A stretch of DNA of 64,000 nt, from the NCBI GenBank assembly GCA_947167075.1, contig CAMVGR010000006.1, positions 1 through 64,000 of the forward strand, written 5' to 3'. The notes beneath the pieces are model-generated. The model saw only the letters and a program-made list of their open reading frames with translations, searched no databases and was not told the DNA's origin. Shown in pieces: positions 35,682-44,102 of this stretch. The position numbers and the translations under genes were made by a program. Within the stretch, counting starts at the first letter, position 1. Each line of letters opens with the position of its first letter. The DNA comes from an uncultured Bacteroidales bacterium. GTDB taxonomy: Bacteria > Bacteroidota > Bacteroidia > Bacteroidales > P3.

Positions 35682-36964
35682 ACAATTGGAAACCCGACAA
35701 GGGGAAATATAGAAACAGTCGTGGCGAAGAGGTAACCAAGAGGCCCACCCCACAAGAACGCAATATGATAAGCACCGAAGTAGTGCCCGAAAAGGCCCTG
35801 CTGATGAGTGTGTGCCCCAGTGGACAATCGGCAGAACGAACAAAAGAGTATCTTGACGAGCTGGCTTTCCTGCTGGAGACAGCTGGAGGCGTGTGTATGA
35901 AACGTGTAGTGCAACGGCTCGAACGGCCCGACTCGAGAACCTATGTGGGGAGTGGCAAGCTGGAGGAAATCAAAGAATACCTCCAGGCTCTCGACATCGA
36001 CATTGTGGTGGTCGACGACGAACTAACGCCAGCCCAACTACGCAATCTAGAGAAAGAGCTTAACTGTCGCATACTAGACCGCACAACCCTCATCCTAGAC
36101 ATATTTGCAAAAAGAGCCCGAACATCGACAGCAAAAACCCAAGTGGAGCTGGCACAACTGCAGTATATGTTGCCACGACTGACAAGACTGTGGACACACC
36201 TGGAACGACAGCGTGGTGGAATCGGTATGAGGGGGCCTGGTGAGACACAGATCGAGACCGACCGACGCCTCATCAAGGAGAAAATCAGCCTACTGAAGCA
36301 GCAATTGGAATCTATCGACAAGCAGAAGACCCTACAACGTAAAAACAGGGAAAGTCTGGTGCGTGTGGCCCTGGTGGGATACACCAACGTGGGCAAGTCG
36401 ACCCTGATGAACCTTCTGGCCAAGAGCGATGTGTTTGCAGAAAACAAACTGTTTGCCACCCTCGACACCACTGTCCGTAAAGTCGTAATCGACAATCTGC
36501 CTTTTCTGCTGTCGGACACCGTAGGATTTATCCGGAAACTACCCACCCAGCTGGTGGAAAGTTTCAAGAGCACCCTAGACGAGGTAAGCGAGGCCGACCT
36601 GCTTATCCATGTGGTAGACATCTCCCACCCCGACTACGAGGAGCAAATCGCCGCCGTGGGGCGCACTCTCGAAGAGATTGGTGCCAACGAGAAGCCCACC
36701 ATTATGGTATTCAACAAAGTGGATGCTTATCGCCCTGCCGAACTCATCGAGGTGGACGAAAACCAAGAGGCTACTCTTGGCGAGGACGAAACAGCCCACG
36801 ACCCTCTGCAGATGCTACAGAACAGCTGGCTATCGAAAAACGAGAAATGTATCTTTATCAGTGCCAAGGAAAAGACAAACATCGATGCACTCCGGGCAAT
36901 GATGTATACAGAAGTGAAACAGATACACGCTATTCGCTATCCATACAACAACTTCTTGTACTGA
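35678..36964 (+). CDS. hflX: Ribosome-associated GTPase HflX
   Basis: A 428-aa GTPase that splits stalled or hibernating ribosomes. The N-terminal HflX domain contains RTYVGSGKLEEI, and GPGETQIETDRR leads into the G domain: GYTNVGKST (G1), DTVGFIRKLP (G3), NKVD (G4) and SAKE (G5). ATG 35678 overlaps the stop of the exporter; the open frame upstream of it is a shadow of that gene. The strong terminator at 37026 ends the operon. Confidence 0.95.
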   Translation: MNNWKPDKGKYRNSRGEEVTKRPTPQERNMISTEVVPEKALLMSVCPSGQSAERTKEYLDELAFLLETAGGVCMKRVVQRLERPDSRTYVGSGKLEEIKEYLQALDIDIVVVDDELTPAQLRNLEKELNCRILDRTTLILDIFAKRARTSTAKTQVELAQLQYMLPRLTRLWTHLERQRGGIGMRGPGETQIETDRRLIKEKISLLKQQLESIDKQKTLQRKNRESLVRVALVGYTNVGKSTLMNLLAKSDVFAENKLFATLDTTVRKVVIDNLPFLLSDTVGFIRKLPTQLVESFKSTLDEVSEADLLIHVVDISHPDYEEQIAAVGRTLEEIGANEKPTIMVFNKVDAYRPAELIEVDENQEATLGEDETAHDPLQMLQNSWLSKNEKCIFISAKEKTNIDALRAMMYTEVKQIHAIRYPYNNFLY

Positions 36965-37025
36965 GAAACGGACCGGCAACAGTCAGTCTTGTTCCTACGA
37001 GGATGTAACTGTATCCCTATTTATA

Positions 37026-37051
37026 GAAGGCCCATCGGCCTTCCTTTTTTT
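37026..37051 (+). terminator. Terminator after hflX
   Basis: GAAGGCC and GGCCTTC pair perfectly around CATC, followed by CTTTTTTT. Confidence 0.92.
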
Positions 37052-37076
37052 GCACTTCCGCTAGCACAGGGGTATG

Positions 37077-37856
37077 CTATTTTGGTATGTGTGCATCCCC
37101 TCCACGAGTTGTGCCTGCAGGCTCTGCATTGCTTTCTGCAGCCATTGTAGGCCTATCTACTGTATGGCCTGCCATGGGTTCATCCAAATCTTCATCCTCG
37201 TTGGATACGACCGCACCGTCGGCCACCGTTAGGCAGCCGCCATACGTGGTCTCCGAGCAGCGCCCCTTCTGGTCGCTGACGTAGAGGTAGGTATGCACCT
37301 CGGTGCCTTCAAACTGGTCCGGCAGCAACACACTGACTTTCTTTTGCCTACGGTAGACCGGTGCCGCCAAGTATCCTTGCCCCAACGAAGGCGAGTAGAC
37401 GTAGAGGTGCACCGCATCGTAGGCATCGCACTGCTGGTGCAGTGGATTGCGCTCGAAGTCCACCTCCAGCCGCGAGCCACCCGTGGCCACCACCTGGCTG
37501 GCCTGCACCGGTGCCACAGGCCCTAGGCTGAGCACAAGGCTCTGGTAATCCACCTTTAGTTCTCCGCCTACAGTACTGAAAGCGTGCTGGTTGAGACTGA
37601 CGAAGAGGTTGTATGCCGTCATGCCTGCAGCGCGGGCCGGCTCGGTCATCGACTGCAGCAGCACCCACCTCATTCGTGCCGCCAAACGCACCTGCTCGCG
37701 GAAGGCCGCCCGATGCTCCTGTTGCGCCTCGGTGCGTGGATTGCTAACCTGTGCTGGCCGGCTACGCAAGCACCATTTTCCATTCCACATATACCCGATA
37801 GCCGACCCCAGCTTGCCGCTGAAGCCACCCATATATCCATTCTCAAACTTTGCCAT
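37077..37856 (-). CDS. DUF6266-type protein (copy 1)
   Basis: A 259-aa protein of unknown function found, often in several copies, in Bacteroidota. The N-terminus MAKFENGYMGGFSGKLGSA, then GYMWNGKWCLRSRP and NPRTEAQQEHRAAF, is characteristic. The middle looks like a beta-rich domain (DAVHLYVYSPSLGQGYL, VHTYLYVSDQKGRCSE) and the tail is acidic and variable. No signal peptide or membrane segment is seen. A second copy at 63260 is nearly identical, including about 115 bp of 5' flank. It converges with hflX. Confidence 0.82.
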   Translation of the reverse strand: MAKFENGYMGGFSGKLGSAIGYMWNGKWCLRSRPAQVSNPRTEAQQEHRAAFREQVRLAARMRWVLLQSMTEPARAAGMTAYNLFVSLNQHAFSTVGGELKVDYQSLVLSLGPVAPVQASQVVATGGSRLEVDFERNPLHQQCDAYDAVHLYVYSPSLGQGYLAAPVYRRQKKVSVLLPDQFEGTEVHTYLYVSDQKGRCSETTYGGCLTVADGAVVSNEDEDLDEPMAGHTVDRPTMAAESNAEPAGTTRGGDAHIPK

Positions 37857-38106
37857 AATAAACTATCATTTTTTTACCATAACGTACTTTTCTCCTACTT
37901 ATTGCTTACTCAACTAAAAGATGATAAATAGATGATAAAGGGAAGAGTAGGAGATGAGTAAGAGATGGTCTAACTTGAAGGCTGTATTACAAGGGATTGC
38001 ATTCATGTTTATGGAGGCTATTTCTAAAGCCACATTGCGGAAAAATATAAAGCCGTGGGGTGATGCCCACGGCCTTGTACAAGTCCGAAACTCCACATGA
38101 GGGGAG
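37857..38106. other. Upstream region of DUF6266 copy 1
   Basis: The first 115 bp are shared almost base for base with the flank of the other DUF6266 gene and include the family-2 array. A second hairpin (GCCGTGGG, loop, CCCACGGC, 38051-38072) lies downstream of the 38165 gene. Frames open here are not credible genes. Confidence 0.6.
37920..37974 (+). repeat. Family-2 intergenic array, 5 x 11 bp (copy C)
   Basis: Units are GATGATAAATA, GATGATAAAGG, GAAGAGTAGGA, GATGAGTAAGA and GATGGTCTAAC, preceded by CTTACTCAACTAAAA. It lies 64-118 bp upstream of the DUF6266 start, pointing away from that gene. Confidence 0.9.
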
Positions 38107-38149
38107 AAAAAAAGATGGGAGCAATCAAAGCATGACTACTCCCATCTTA
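38107..38149 (-). terminator. Terminator of the 38165-40318 gene
   Basis: On the minus strand AGATGGGAG and CTCCCATCT form a stem with a 19-nt loop and are followed by TTTTTTT. It lies just after the stop of the deiminase gene. Confidence 0.87.
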
Positions 38150-38164
38150 GCTAATCGGAATGTT

Positions 38165-40318
38165 TTATTTCACGATAAGCTTGCGGACAATACGGGTGTC
38201 GTTGTTTTGGAATACGACAAGGTAGGATCCGGAAGCCAGGTAAGACGTGTTGATAGTGTAGAGAATATTACCTGCTGCATTCAGGTGGCTGGTGTGGACA
38301 GTGCGACCGGAGAGGTCGACAATGGCAACAGAGTAGTTTGCACCATCAGCCAAGTCGATTTGCAGGTTGGCCTGCGAGGTGGCAGGATTGGGATAGAACT
38401 GACCGAATGCTTGCTCGGCATCGGCCTGGGCGATGGAGACGGCAGGTGCATGATCCTCCGAGGTCCAGCTTGTGCTGAACTTGAAGGTGATGTCCTCTTT
38501 GTCGACAGCCGTTGTGTCGAAGTCGAACTGTACGCTGTCGACAGTGCCACCCTTGGTGTAGACGAAGGAGTAGTAGCCACCCTGGTTGGCCGTCATAGGC
38601 TTGGTGATGGTCTTGCCGTTGTTGGAAGTAGCACTGATATAGTACTCATAGCTATACTCTGTGACATCAGCGTCGCTGAGGGGCAGTGCTCCATAGAAAC
38701 GGTTTTCGTTGGCCTGCAGCTCGATAGTGTCCCACACGGTGCTGCCTTTTTCGCGATAGATAGCCTCTGCATGGGCAATGCCACTACGGTTGGTGATGAC
38801 AGCACTGACGGGGATGGCCTCGAGGTCGCCAATAGCCAGCGTGTCGTGCAGGTTCTTATGAAGAATACGGACGGGGTTGTCGGCAGGAATCTGCTTTGTG
38901 ATGCAGTGGATGGCTCCACCGGTGCCGTCGAACTCGCTGACATTCACCGGATAGATGGTGTATCCAGGATAAGCAGACTTGAGGGCCTCTATGTTCTCGC
39001 GATCCCATGCGGCACTGGGTTGTCCGTTGACCACATCGGAGAAACAGGGCTGGATGATGAGGTTGTTGACGAAGGTATGGTTGGAGTAGGTACGAGTATA
39101 TTGCTGGTTGTATTGCACCTGGCTCGTATAGTCGGCACCACCATTAGCACTCGGGAAGGGGATGTCGCCCATGATATAGTATTCGCGATCGAAGAAACTC
39201 TTGTAGGAGCAAAGGCTGTCGATGTTTTTGGCACCCGTCTTATAGTCGGTCCAGGAGCTATATTTGTCGGGCATGACGGAGAAGACAAAGCCGTTTTCGT
39301 CCCACATGTCGGCATAGAGATCCACGTGTCCTGTGCCGCCATCGTAGCGATAGGCCGGGAGGATATAGGTGGCACGCTGGCCCAATAGGTCGTGCAGGGC
39401 ATTGCGTGTTTGGGCCTTGGTGAGCGGGTTTTTATAGGTATATTGGATGGAATTGTAGTCCACGCCATCCCATGTGATCTGGCCATACTGGTCGGTGTTG
39501 TTTCCATAGAGGGCATCGCTCGACATCACCATACCCACGCCGTCCACTACACAGTTGCCACCTTCCCACTCAATAGGAGTGTGATAGTTGGGGATATTCA
39601 TCTGCTGATGGATAATGGTGGGCAGCGAATCGTCGAGGGCACGACCGGGGTAGTAGCCAAAGTCGAGCATAGCCACGCTGTCTTGGTCGCCATAATAGAA
39701 GCAAATAGGACCGCAGTCGCGATACCAGAACGAGTTGCCGGGTCCACAGATGAACTTCACATTCTCTGTGCGCAGATTCATTCTCTTAAGCTTACGAAGC
39801 ACCTTGTTCGAATCGGCCCACACCTCCACACGGACCCATGCCTCTGCACCACCCTGCTGGATGGCATCCATCAGGTAGAAGCTCACGTCGCCAAAGGTGC
39901 TGGTGGTGTCCATTACCGGACGATAGGGGCCCACGCCATAGTCTTGCCAACCTGTGTTTGTATACTTCATGATGCTTGCCCATCCGCTAACGAGAGGGTC
40001 GGCAATAAAGTACCCATAACCGTAGTCGAGGGTGGGAATGTAGCTATAATAAGGGGTCACCACGATAGCTCTCACCTCTTCCCACTCGCCGGGGAACCAG
40101 ACTCTGTCTTCCGGCAGTGCTGTCGGCATGTCTCCCTTGGTGCTCATTGCTGGCTTATTTGCCAAGGGGATATTGCTCTCGAGGTGACGCTGCGAGATGT
40201 CGCGTTTCTGAATACTGGTACGGAACTCTTTTTTCATGGCTTCAGTGGGCTCCATCGTTTGAGCCATTACACTAAAGCCCATGGTGCATAGCACCACTAA
40301 TGTTACTACTTTTTTCAT
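38165..40318 (-). CDS. Secreted peptidylarginine/agmatine deiminase-like protein with T9SS C-terminal domain
   Basis: A 717-aa secreted protein: signal peptide (about 1-19), a guanidine-modifying catalytic domain (about 70-485), an Ig-like linker, and a type-A T9SS sorting domain from about residue 640 (FYPNPATSQANLQ, ending in RIVRKLIVK). Candidate catalytic residues are Asp201 (WYRDCGP), His331 (GTGHVDLYAD) and Cys472 (GAIHCITKQIP). The domain order resembles the Porphyromonas peptidylarginine deiminase, which citrullinates C-terminal arginines, but free arginine derivatives or agmatine are also possible substrates. It lies 13 bp after kce on the same strand. Confidence 0.87.
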   Translation of the reverse strand: MKKVVTLVVLCTMGFSVMAQTMEPTEAMKKEFRTSIQKRDISQRHLESNIPLANKPAMSTKGDMPTALPEDRVWFPGEWEEVRAIVVTPYYSYIPTLDYGYGYFIADPLVSGWASIMKYTNTGWQDYGVGPYRPVMDTTSTFGDVSFYLMDAIQQGGAEAWVRVEVWADSNKVLRKLKRMNLRTENVKFICGPGNSFWYRDCGPICFYYGDQDSVAMLDFGYYPGRALDDSLPTIIHQQMNIPNYHTPIEWEGGNCVVDGVGMVMSSDALYGNNTDQYGQITWDGVDYNSIQYTYKNPLTKAQTRNALHDLLGQRATYILPAYRYDGGTGHVDLYADMWDENGFVFSVMPDKYSSWTDYKTGAKNIDSLCSYKSFFDREYYIMGDIPFPSANGGADYTSQVQYNQQYTRTYSNHTFVNNLIIQPCFSDVVNGQPSAAWDRENIEALKSAYPGYTIYPVNVSEFDGTGGAIHCITKQIPADNPVRILHKNLHDTLAIGDLEAIPVSAVITNRSGIAHAEAIYREKGSTVWDTIELQANENRFYGALPLSDADVTEYSYEYYISATSNNGKTITKPMTANQGGYYSFVYTKGGTVDSVQFDFDTTAVDKEDITFKFSTSWTSEDHAPAVSIAQADAEQAFGQFYPNPATSQANLQIDLADGANYSVAIVDLSGRTVHTSHLNAAGNILYTINTSYLASGSYLVVFQNNDTRIVRKLIVK

Positions 40319-40331
40319 ATAAAGACTGTTG

Positions 40332-41162
40332 TTATTTCTTTCTTAAGCTGAGTATTTCGCGGGCCTCGTCGCTGGTAGCCACCTGGCGTCCCAGGAGCTT
40401 AGCCATGCGGACCACCTTGTCCACCAACTCGCCGTTGCTGCGTGCCAGCACACCACGCTCTAGATAGAGATTGTCCTCGAATCCTACCCTGACGTTGCCA
40501 CCCATCACAATGGCCGGTGCAGCCAGTGTGAAGGCGTGACGACCGATGCCTGTGGCAGTCCATGTGCTGCCTGCAGGGATTTTGTTCACTAGCCAACAGA
40601 GATTGTCGACAGTGGCAGGAGTGCATCCCGGCACGCCCAACACGAAGTTGAACTGCATAGGAGCGCCTGGCACCTCACCTTTGCGAGCCATGGTAAGGAT
40701 AGTGTCGAGGTGGCCCATCTCGAAGCATTCATACTCGGGTTTTATCCCTTTCTCGATCATACGTTTGCCGAAAGCACGCATTGTGGGCATCGTATTGTCA
40801 AATATATCGTCGCCGAAATTGCAGGTGCCACAGTCAAGAGTGGCCATTTCGGGCACTGGAGTGGTATTAGTGGAGTCCAAACGTTCGTCGGGAGTCATGC
40901 CGACAGCACCACCAGTGCTAGGTATCAGTATCACATTCGGGCACTCTTTCAGAATGGCTTCGGTGCACTCTTGGAAGCGGACATGGCTCTGTGTGGGGGT
41001 TCCATCGTCCTCACGCACATGCAGGTGAACAATGGCAGCACCGGCATCGACAGCGCTTTTGGCCTCACGTACTATTTCCTCTACGGTGTAAGGGACATTA
41101 GGATTTTGCTCTTTTGTTACTTCGGCGCCGCATATTGCAGCAGTTATAATCAGTTTATCCAT
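40332..41162 (-). CDS. kce: 3-keto-5-aminohexanoate cleavage enzyme family (BKACE)
   Basis: A 276-aa TIM-barrel enzyme that cleaves a beta-keto acid with acetyl-CoA. The zinc ligands lie in IVHLHVRED, and STGGAVGMTPDERL, GHLDTILTM and GIGRHAFTLAAPAIVMGGNVRVGFEDN follow as in the family. Kce works in lysine fermentation, but no other gene of that route is in the window, and BKACE members use many beta-keto acids. It has its own promoter and is followed closely by the deiminase gene. Confidence 0.85.
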   Translation of the reverse strand: MDKLIITAAICGAEVTKEQNPNVPYTVEEIVREAKSAVDAGAAIVHLHVREDDGTPTQSHVRFQECTEAILKECPNVILIPSTGGAVGMTPDERLDSTNTTPVPEMATLDCGTCNFGDDIFDNTMPTMRAFGKRMIEKGIKPEYECFEMGHLDTILTMARKGEVPGAPMQFNFVLGVPGCTPATVDNLCWLVNKIPAGSTWTATGIGRHAFTLAAPAIVMGGNVRVGFEDNLYLERGVLARSNGELVDKVVRMAKLLGRQVATSDEAREILSLRKK

Positions 41163-41200
41163 AATATATTATATTTAATTCACATTGCATTACGAAACTG

Positions 41201-41208
41201 CAAAGATA
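41201..41208 (-). promoter_or_regulatory. -7 box of kce
   Basis: TATCTTTG on the minus strand with TTG 18 bp upstream and a T-tract between. The leader is about 35 nt. It probably serves kce and the deiminase gene. Confidence 0.75.
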
Positions 41209-41233
41209 GCAAAAAAAAACCACATACAATATG

Positions 41234-41264
41234 AAAAAAAGGGCCCGCCGAATACTCGCGGGCC
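41234..41264 (-). terminator. Terminator after the HMA gene
   Basis: GGCCCGC and GCGGGCC pair with a 9-nt loop, followed on the minus strand by CTTTTTTT. Confidence 0.88.
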
Positions 41265-41270
41265 TAGTCG

Positions 41271-41588
41271 TCATTTCTTCGATTTGGGAGATTTGGTTTC
41301 CAACTTCTTATCACTCACCACTGTGGTTTCACGACCTATCTTTTTCATAGCGGCTTGGAGGTTTTCCACATTGGTTTTGGACGCATCGTAGGTGATGGTA
41401 ACGGTCTGCTTTTCGCGGTCGGTCTCTATCTTCACCACGCCCTTCTCAAAGCGCATATTGCCTTTGATTTTGGTTTCGCAGTTTTCGCAATGCATGATGG
41501 GGTCGGGTGTGAACACTACGACGCGGAGGTCTTTGCCGCCAACCATAATCAGCAACGATGTCACTAAAGCTAACAAAATGTGTTTCAT
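41271..41588 (-). CDS. Exported heavy-metal-associated (HMA) domain protein
   Basis: A 105-aa protein with a signal-like N-terminus (MKHILLALVTSLLIMVGG) and one HMA ferredoxin-like fold. The metal site in DPIMHCENCETKIKG is CxxC. The fold continues with VTITYDASKTNVENLQAAMKKIG, and the C-terminus is lysine-rich. It probably binds copper or a similar soft metal in the periplasm. It is 17 bp downstream of the TonB receptor gene, suggesting a metal uptake pair. Confidence 0.88.
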   Translation of the reverse strand: MKHILLALVTSLLIMVGGKDLRVVVFTPDPIMHCENCETKIKGNMRFEKGVVKIETDREKQTVTITYDASKTNVENLQAAMKKIGRETTVVSDKKLETKSPKSKK

Positions 41589-41605
41589 ATCTGTTTTCGT
41601 TTAAT

Positions 41606-43618
41606 TTACAGTCTCCAGAAGTTCAGTCTGACACCGGCATACACCATCACCCCGTGCACCGGCCCCCAAAGCATGGTGGGGTCGAATGTAGAGGTCCAGG
41701 GGTTTGCAGCATCGATCACCGTCACTGGCTGGTGATAGCCGGTTAGGTTTTCGCCTCCGATATATACCGAACAGTGGCGAAAATCGCGAGTCACCTGCAG
41801 GTTGATCTGTGGGTAGGCCGGGAAGCGCTCGTCCCACGCGGGGTTGCCCGAGGCATCCACACGCGGTGTAGGCATACGCCCAGGTCCATTGAGCTGTACG
41901 GTGAGATCGACATGCCAAAGGGCCATCATGGGTTCCCACCCCACGGTGAGGAGGGCCTTGTATTTCGATTGTAGAGGCTTCTCCATCAGCACTCCACCAT
42001 AGGTGCATCGCACGTCGTTCAGCCTGAAGGCAGCCATCAGTTGCCATTCGTCGCTGGGTTCGTAGGAGGCATCTATCTGGAAAGTATGCGAGTAGGAGCG
42101 TCCGTCGAGGGCCGTGAAGTGCAGCAAGGTTGGGTCGCTGTCGTAGTCGAGCACCACTTGCTGCTGGAAATCGGTGTAGAAATACTCGGCGCTGACATTC
42201 ACCGTGCGTCCGCCCGCCGGAATGTAGAACACCGCACTGATGCCGCTATTCCATGCCTCTTCCATCGGAAGGTCGCTGTCGATCACTATCGTGCGGCCAG
42301 ACGCTGCCAGGTAGTGGTGCTCGGCCAAAGGATGTGTGGTTCGGAATGCCTTACCCACCGACCCACGTAGGCTCACCCAGTCGGTAGCCACCCATTTGAG
42401 GTGCAGTCGCGGAGTGGCATAGAAGCGGTCGTGGAGCGTGCTGTAGTCGCCTCGCAGTCCGGCCATGGCCGTGAACCGGTAGTCGGGTTTGAAGGTATAC
42501 TGTGCGTAGATGCCCGGATTGATGTCCTCGGCAAGGGCGGTGGCCGTGGCCGACATGCCAGAATAAAACTGGCCACTTAGGGGCTCCTCTACCCGCTCGC
42601 TCCTTAGGCTGATGCCAGTAGACAACTGATGGGCACTGGTGAACTCGTGTTCCAACATCATCTGTGCGTAGATATTGTTCTGGTTGGCTACATAGGCAGT
42701 GGGGCCGATTCGTCCACCCAGACGCTGGATGCTGGTGTTGCCCATAAAGGCCAGGTTGGTGTTGTGTTCGGCATCTAGGAGGAGGGCATGCTTCATGTAG
42801 GCCTCCACTCCGCGGGCATGCAGGTTGATGTCCGGATTGTGAGCCTCATGAGCGGCCATAGTGCCCCCGTGTCGCACCTCGTCGAAGAGGGTATAACCAT
42901 AATGGCCTATGTATTTTCCGCGACGATACTTCCAACGATTGCTGAGGTTATATTGCTCGACGGTGGGTATATCTATCCATCCGTCGCCGTTCTCGTCGTG
43001 GTGCATCCAGTCTTTCTCGATATGGGCAAGCACTTCGGTGCTAAGATGCGGGGTGATGTGGTAGTTGGCCTCCAGGTTGCCTTCGGTCTTAAGCTCGCTG
43101 TTTGTGAATAGGTTCAGCAGCACCCCCTGCTCCTCGTCGGGCTTTAGGTATTCCACATCGATTTGTCCGGTGATACCCTGCGGACCGTTTTTCACACTCG
43201 AAGCCCCCTTGCTGACACTGATGCTACGCATCCATGTGCCGGGCACACGACCCAGCAGGTAGGGCTGTGCTGCAGCCACCGGCATGGGCAGTCCCTCGCA
43301 GAGCATCTGCACATAGCGTCCATCTAAGCCCAGCAGACGTATCTGTTTTGCACCCACCGCAGCGTCGTTGTAGTTCACATCTACCGATGGATTGGTGACA
43401 AAACTCTCGCCCAAGTTGCAGCAGGCGGCACGAAAGAGCTCGTCCTGCCCTATCTCCGTGCCATTCACTGCTCCCGACATACGGGTCACACCTTCGCGTC
43501 CGGCACTGACGCTTACTTCCTCGAGCACCTCGCGCTGCATGGTATCGACAGTCTGAGCCCACCCACCGAGGGTAGCCATCAGACTAAGCGACATCATCAT
43601 TAATGTTTTTATTCTCAT
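41606..43618 (-). CDS. TonB-dependent receptor, probable metal uptake
   Basis: A 670-aa outer-membrane receptor with a signal peptide (to WAQ, residue 22). There is no carboxypeptidase-like N-domain, so it is shorter than SusC types. The plug domain holds QIRLLGLDGRYVQMLCEGLPM and SVSKGASSVKNGPQGITGQIDVEY; the barrel has about 22 strands and ends in VYAGVRLNFWRL. A histidine-rich loop KDWMHHDENGDGW may contact metal. The downstream HMA gene suggests copper or another transition metal. Confidence 0.9.
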   Translation of the reverse strand: MRIKTLMMMSLSLMATLGGWAQTVDTMQREVLEEVSVSAGREGVTRMSGAVNGTEIGQDELFRAACCNLGESFVTNPSVDVNYNDAAVGAKQIRLLGLDGRYVQMLCEGLPMPVAAAQPYLLGRVPGTWMRSISVSKGASSVKNGPQGITGQIDVEYLKPDEEQGVLLNLFTNSELKTEGNLEANYHITPHLSTEVLAHIEKDWMHHDENGDGWIDIPTVEQYNLSNRWKYRRGKYIGHYGYTLFDEVRHGGTMAAHEAHNPDINLHARGVEAYMKHALLLDAEHNTNLAFMGNTSIQRLGGRIGPTAYVANQNNIYAQMMLEHEFTSAHQLSTGISLRSERVEEPLSGQFYSGMSATATALAEDINPGIYAQYTFKPDYRFTAMAGLRGDYSTLHDRFYATPRLHLKWVATDWVSLRGSVGKAFRTTHPLAEHHYLAASGRTIVIDSDLPMEEAWNSGISAVFYIPAGGRTVNVSAEYFYTDFQQQVVLDYDSDPTLLHFTALDGRSYSHTFQIDASYEPSDEWQLMAAFRLNDVRCTYGGVLMEKPLQSKYKALLTVGWEPMMALWHVDLTVQLNGPGRMPTPRVDASGNPAWDERFPAYPQINLQVTRDFRHCSVYIGGENLTGYHQPVTVIDAANPWTSTFDPTMLWGPVHGVMVYAGVRLNFWRL

Positions 43619-43709
43619 CTATTATCGTACATACTATTCTGTCTTCGACGCTCTTCCATATCAATACCACAAGCAATTACACCCACCCGAAAGCGGTCGA
43701 ATGCAGATG

Positions 43710-43717
43710 CAAAAGTA
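43710..43717 (-). promoter_or_regulatory. -7 box of the TonB receptor gene
   Basis: TACTTTTG on the minus strand, giving a leader of about 90 nt. No Fur- or CsoR-like operator was recognised. Confidence 0.65.
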
Positions 43718-43821
43718 CACAAAAAACAGCAAACACGAAAAAAAATATCCCACACCTCATAAACGGTATGGACCACCCCCGAGCATTGTCCGTATTTCGT
43801 GCGTCGAAACATGGTGTTGTC

Positions 43822-43876
43822 ACGGTGCATCTACGGTGCATGTACGGTGCATGTACGGATGAAGTACGGTTCAGAC
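43822..43876 (+). repeat. Family-1 intergenic array, 5 x 11 bp
   Basis: Units are ACGGTGCATCT, ACGGTGCATGT, ACGGTGCATGT, ACGGATGAAGT and a diverged ACGGTTCAGAC. It is preceded by TTGTC. Confidence 0.9.
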
Positions 43877-44047
43877 ACGGGGAATGGCTGATTCTTAACC
43901 ATTTATAACACACAAAGTCCATTATACTATTCGATGTCAATCAGTTGCACACACAATAAAATGTAATACTATATGTCACAAATAGTTATGGTAATAAGTT
44001 GCAAGCACATCCAACCGATATATCAAACAGAGCTGCTCAAGGCATAC

Positions 44048-44082
44048 AAAAAAAGCGGAAATGGATTGACCATTTCCGCTTA
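44048..44082 (-). terminator. Terminator of the 46765-44103 sigma operon
   Basis: AAGCGGAAATGG and CCATTTCCGCTT pair perfectly around ATTGA; the minus strand continues with a T-run. Confidence 0.92.
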
Positions 44083-44102
44083 TGTATGCTCTAATGTTTT
44101 GG

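Larger units (their letters stand above)
43619..44047. other. Intergenic region upstream of the TonB receptor gene
   Basis: Holds the receptor promoter, a family-1 array (43822-43876) and about 170 bp of AT-rich sequence up to 44047 with nothing recognised. No gene is seen. Confidence 0.5.

Noticed and set aside
37077-37856. DUF6266 genes as transposases of an insertion sequence
   Set aside because: No DDE, HUH or serine/tyrosine recombinase motif and no terminal inverted repeats are visible, despite the duplication.
38051-38072. A tRNA- or riboswitch-like hairpin after the deiminase gene
   Set aside because: Only a single stem-loop can be drawn, without cloverleaf or a conserved core; it is at most part of 3' end formation.
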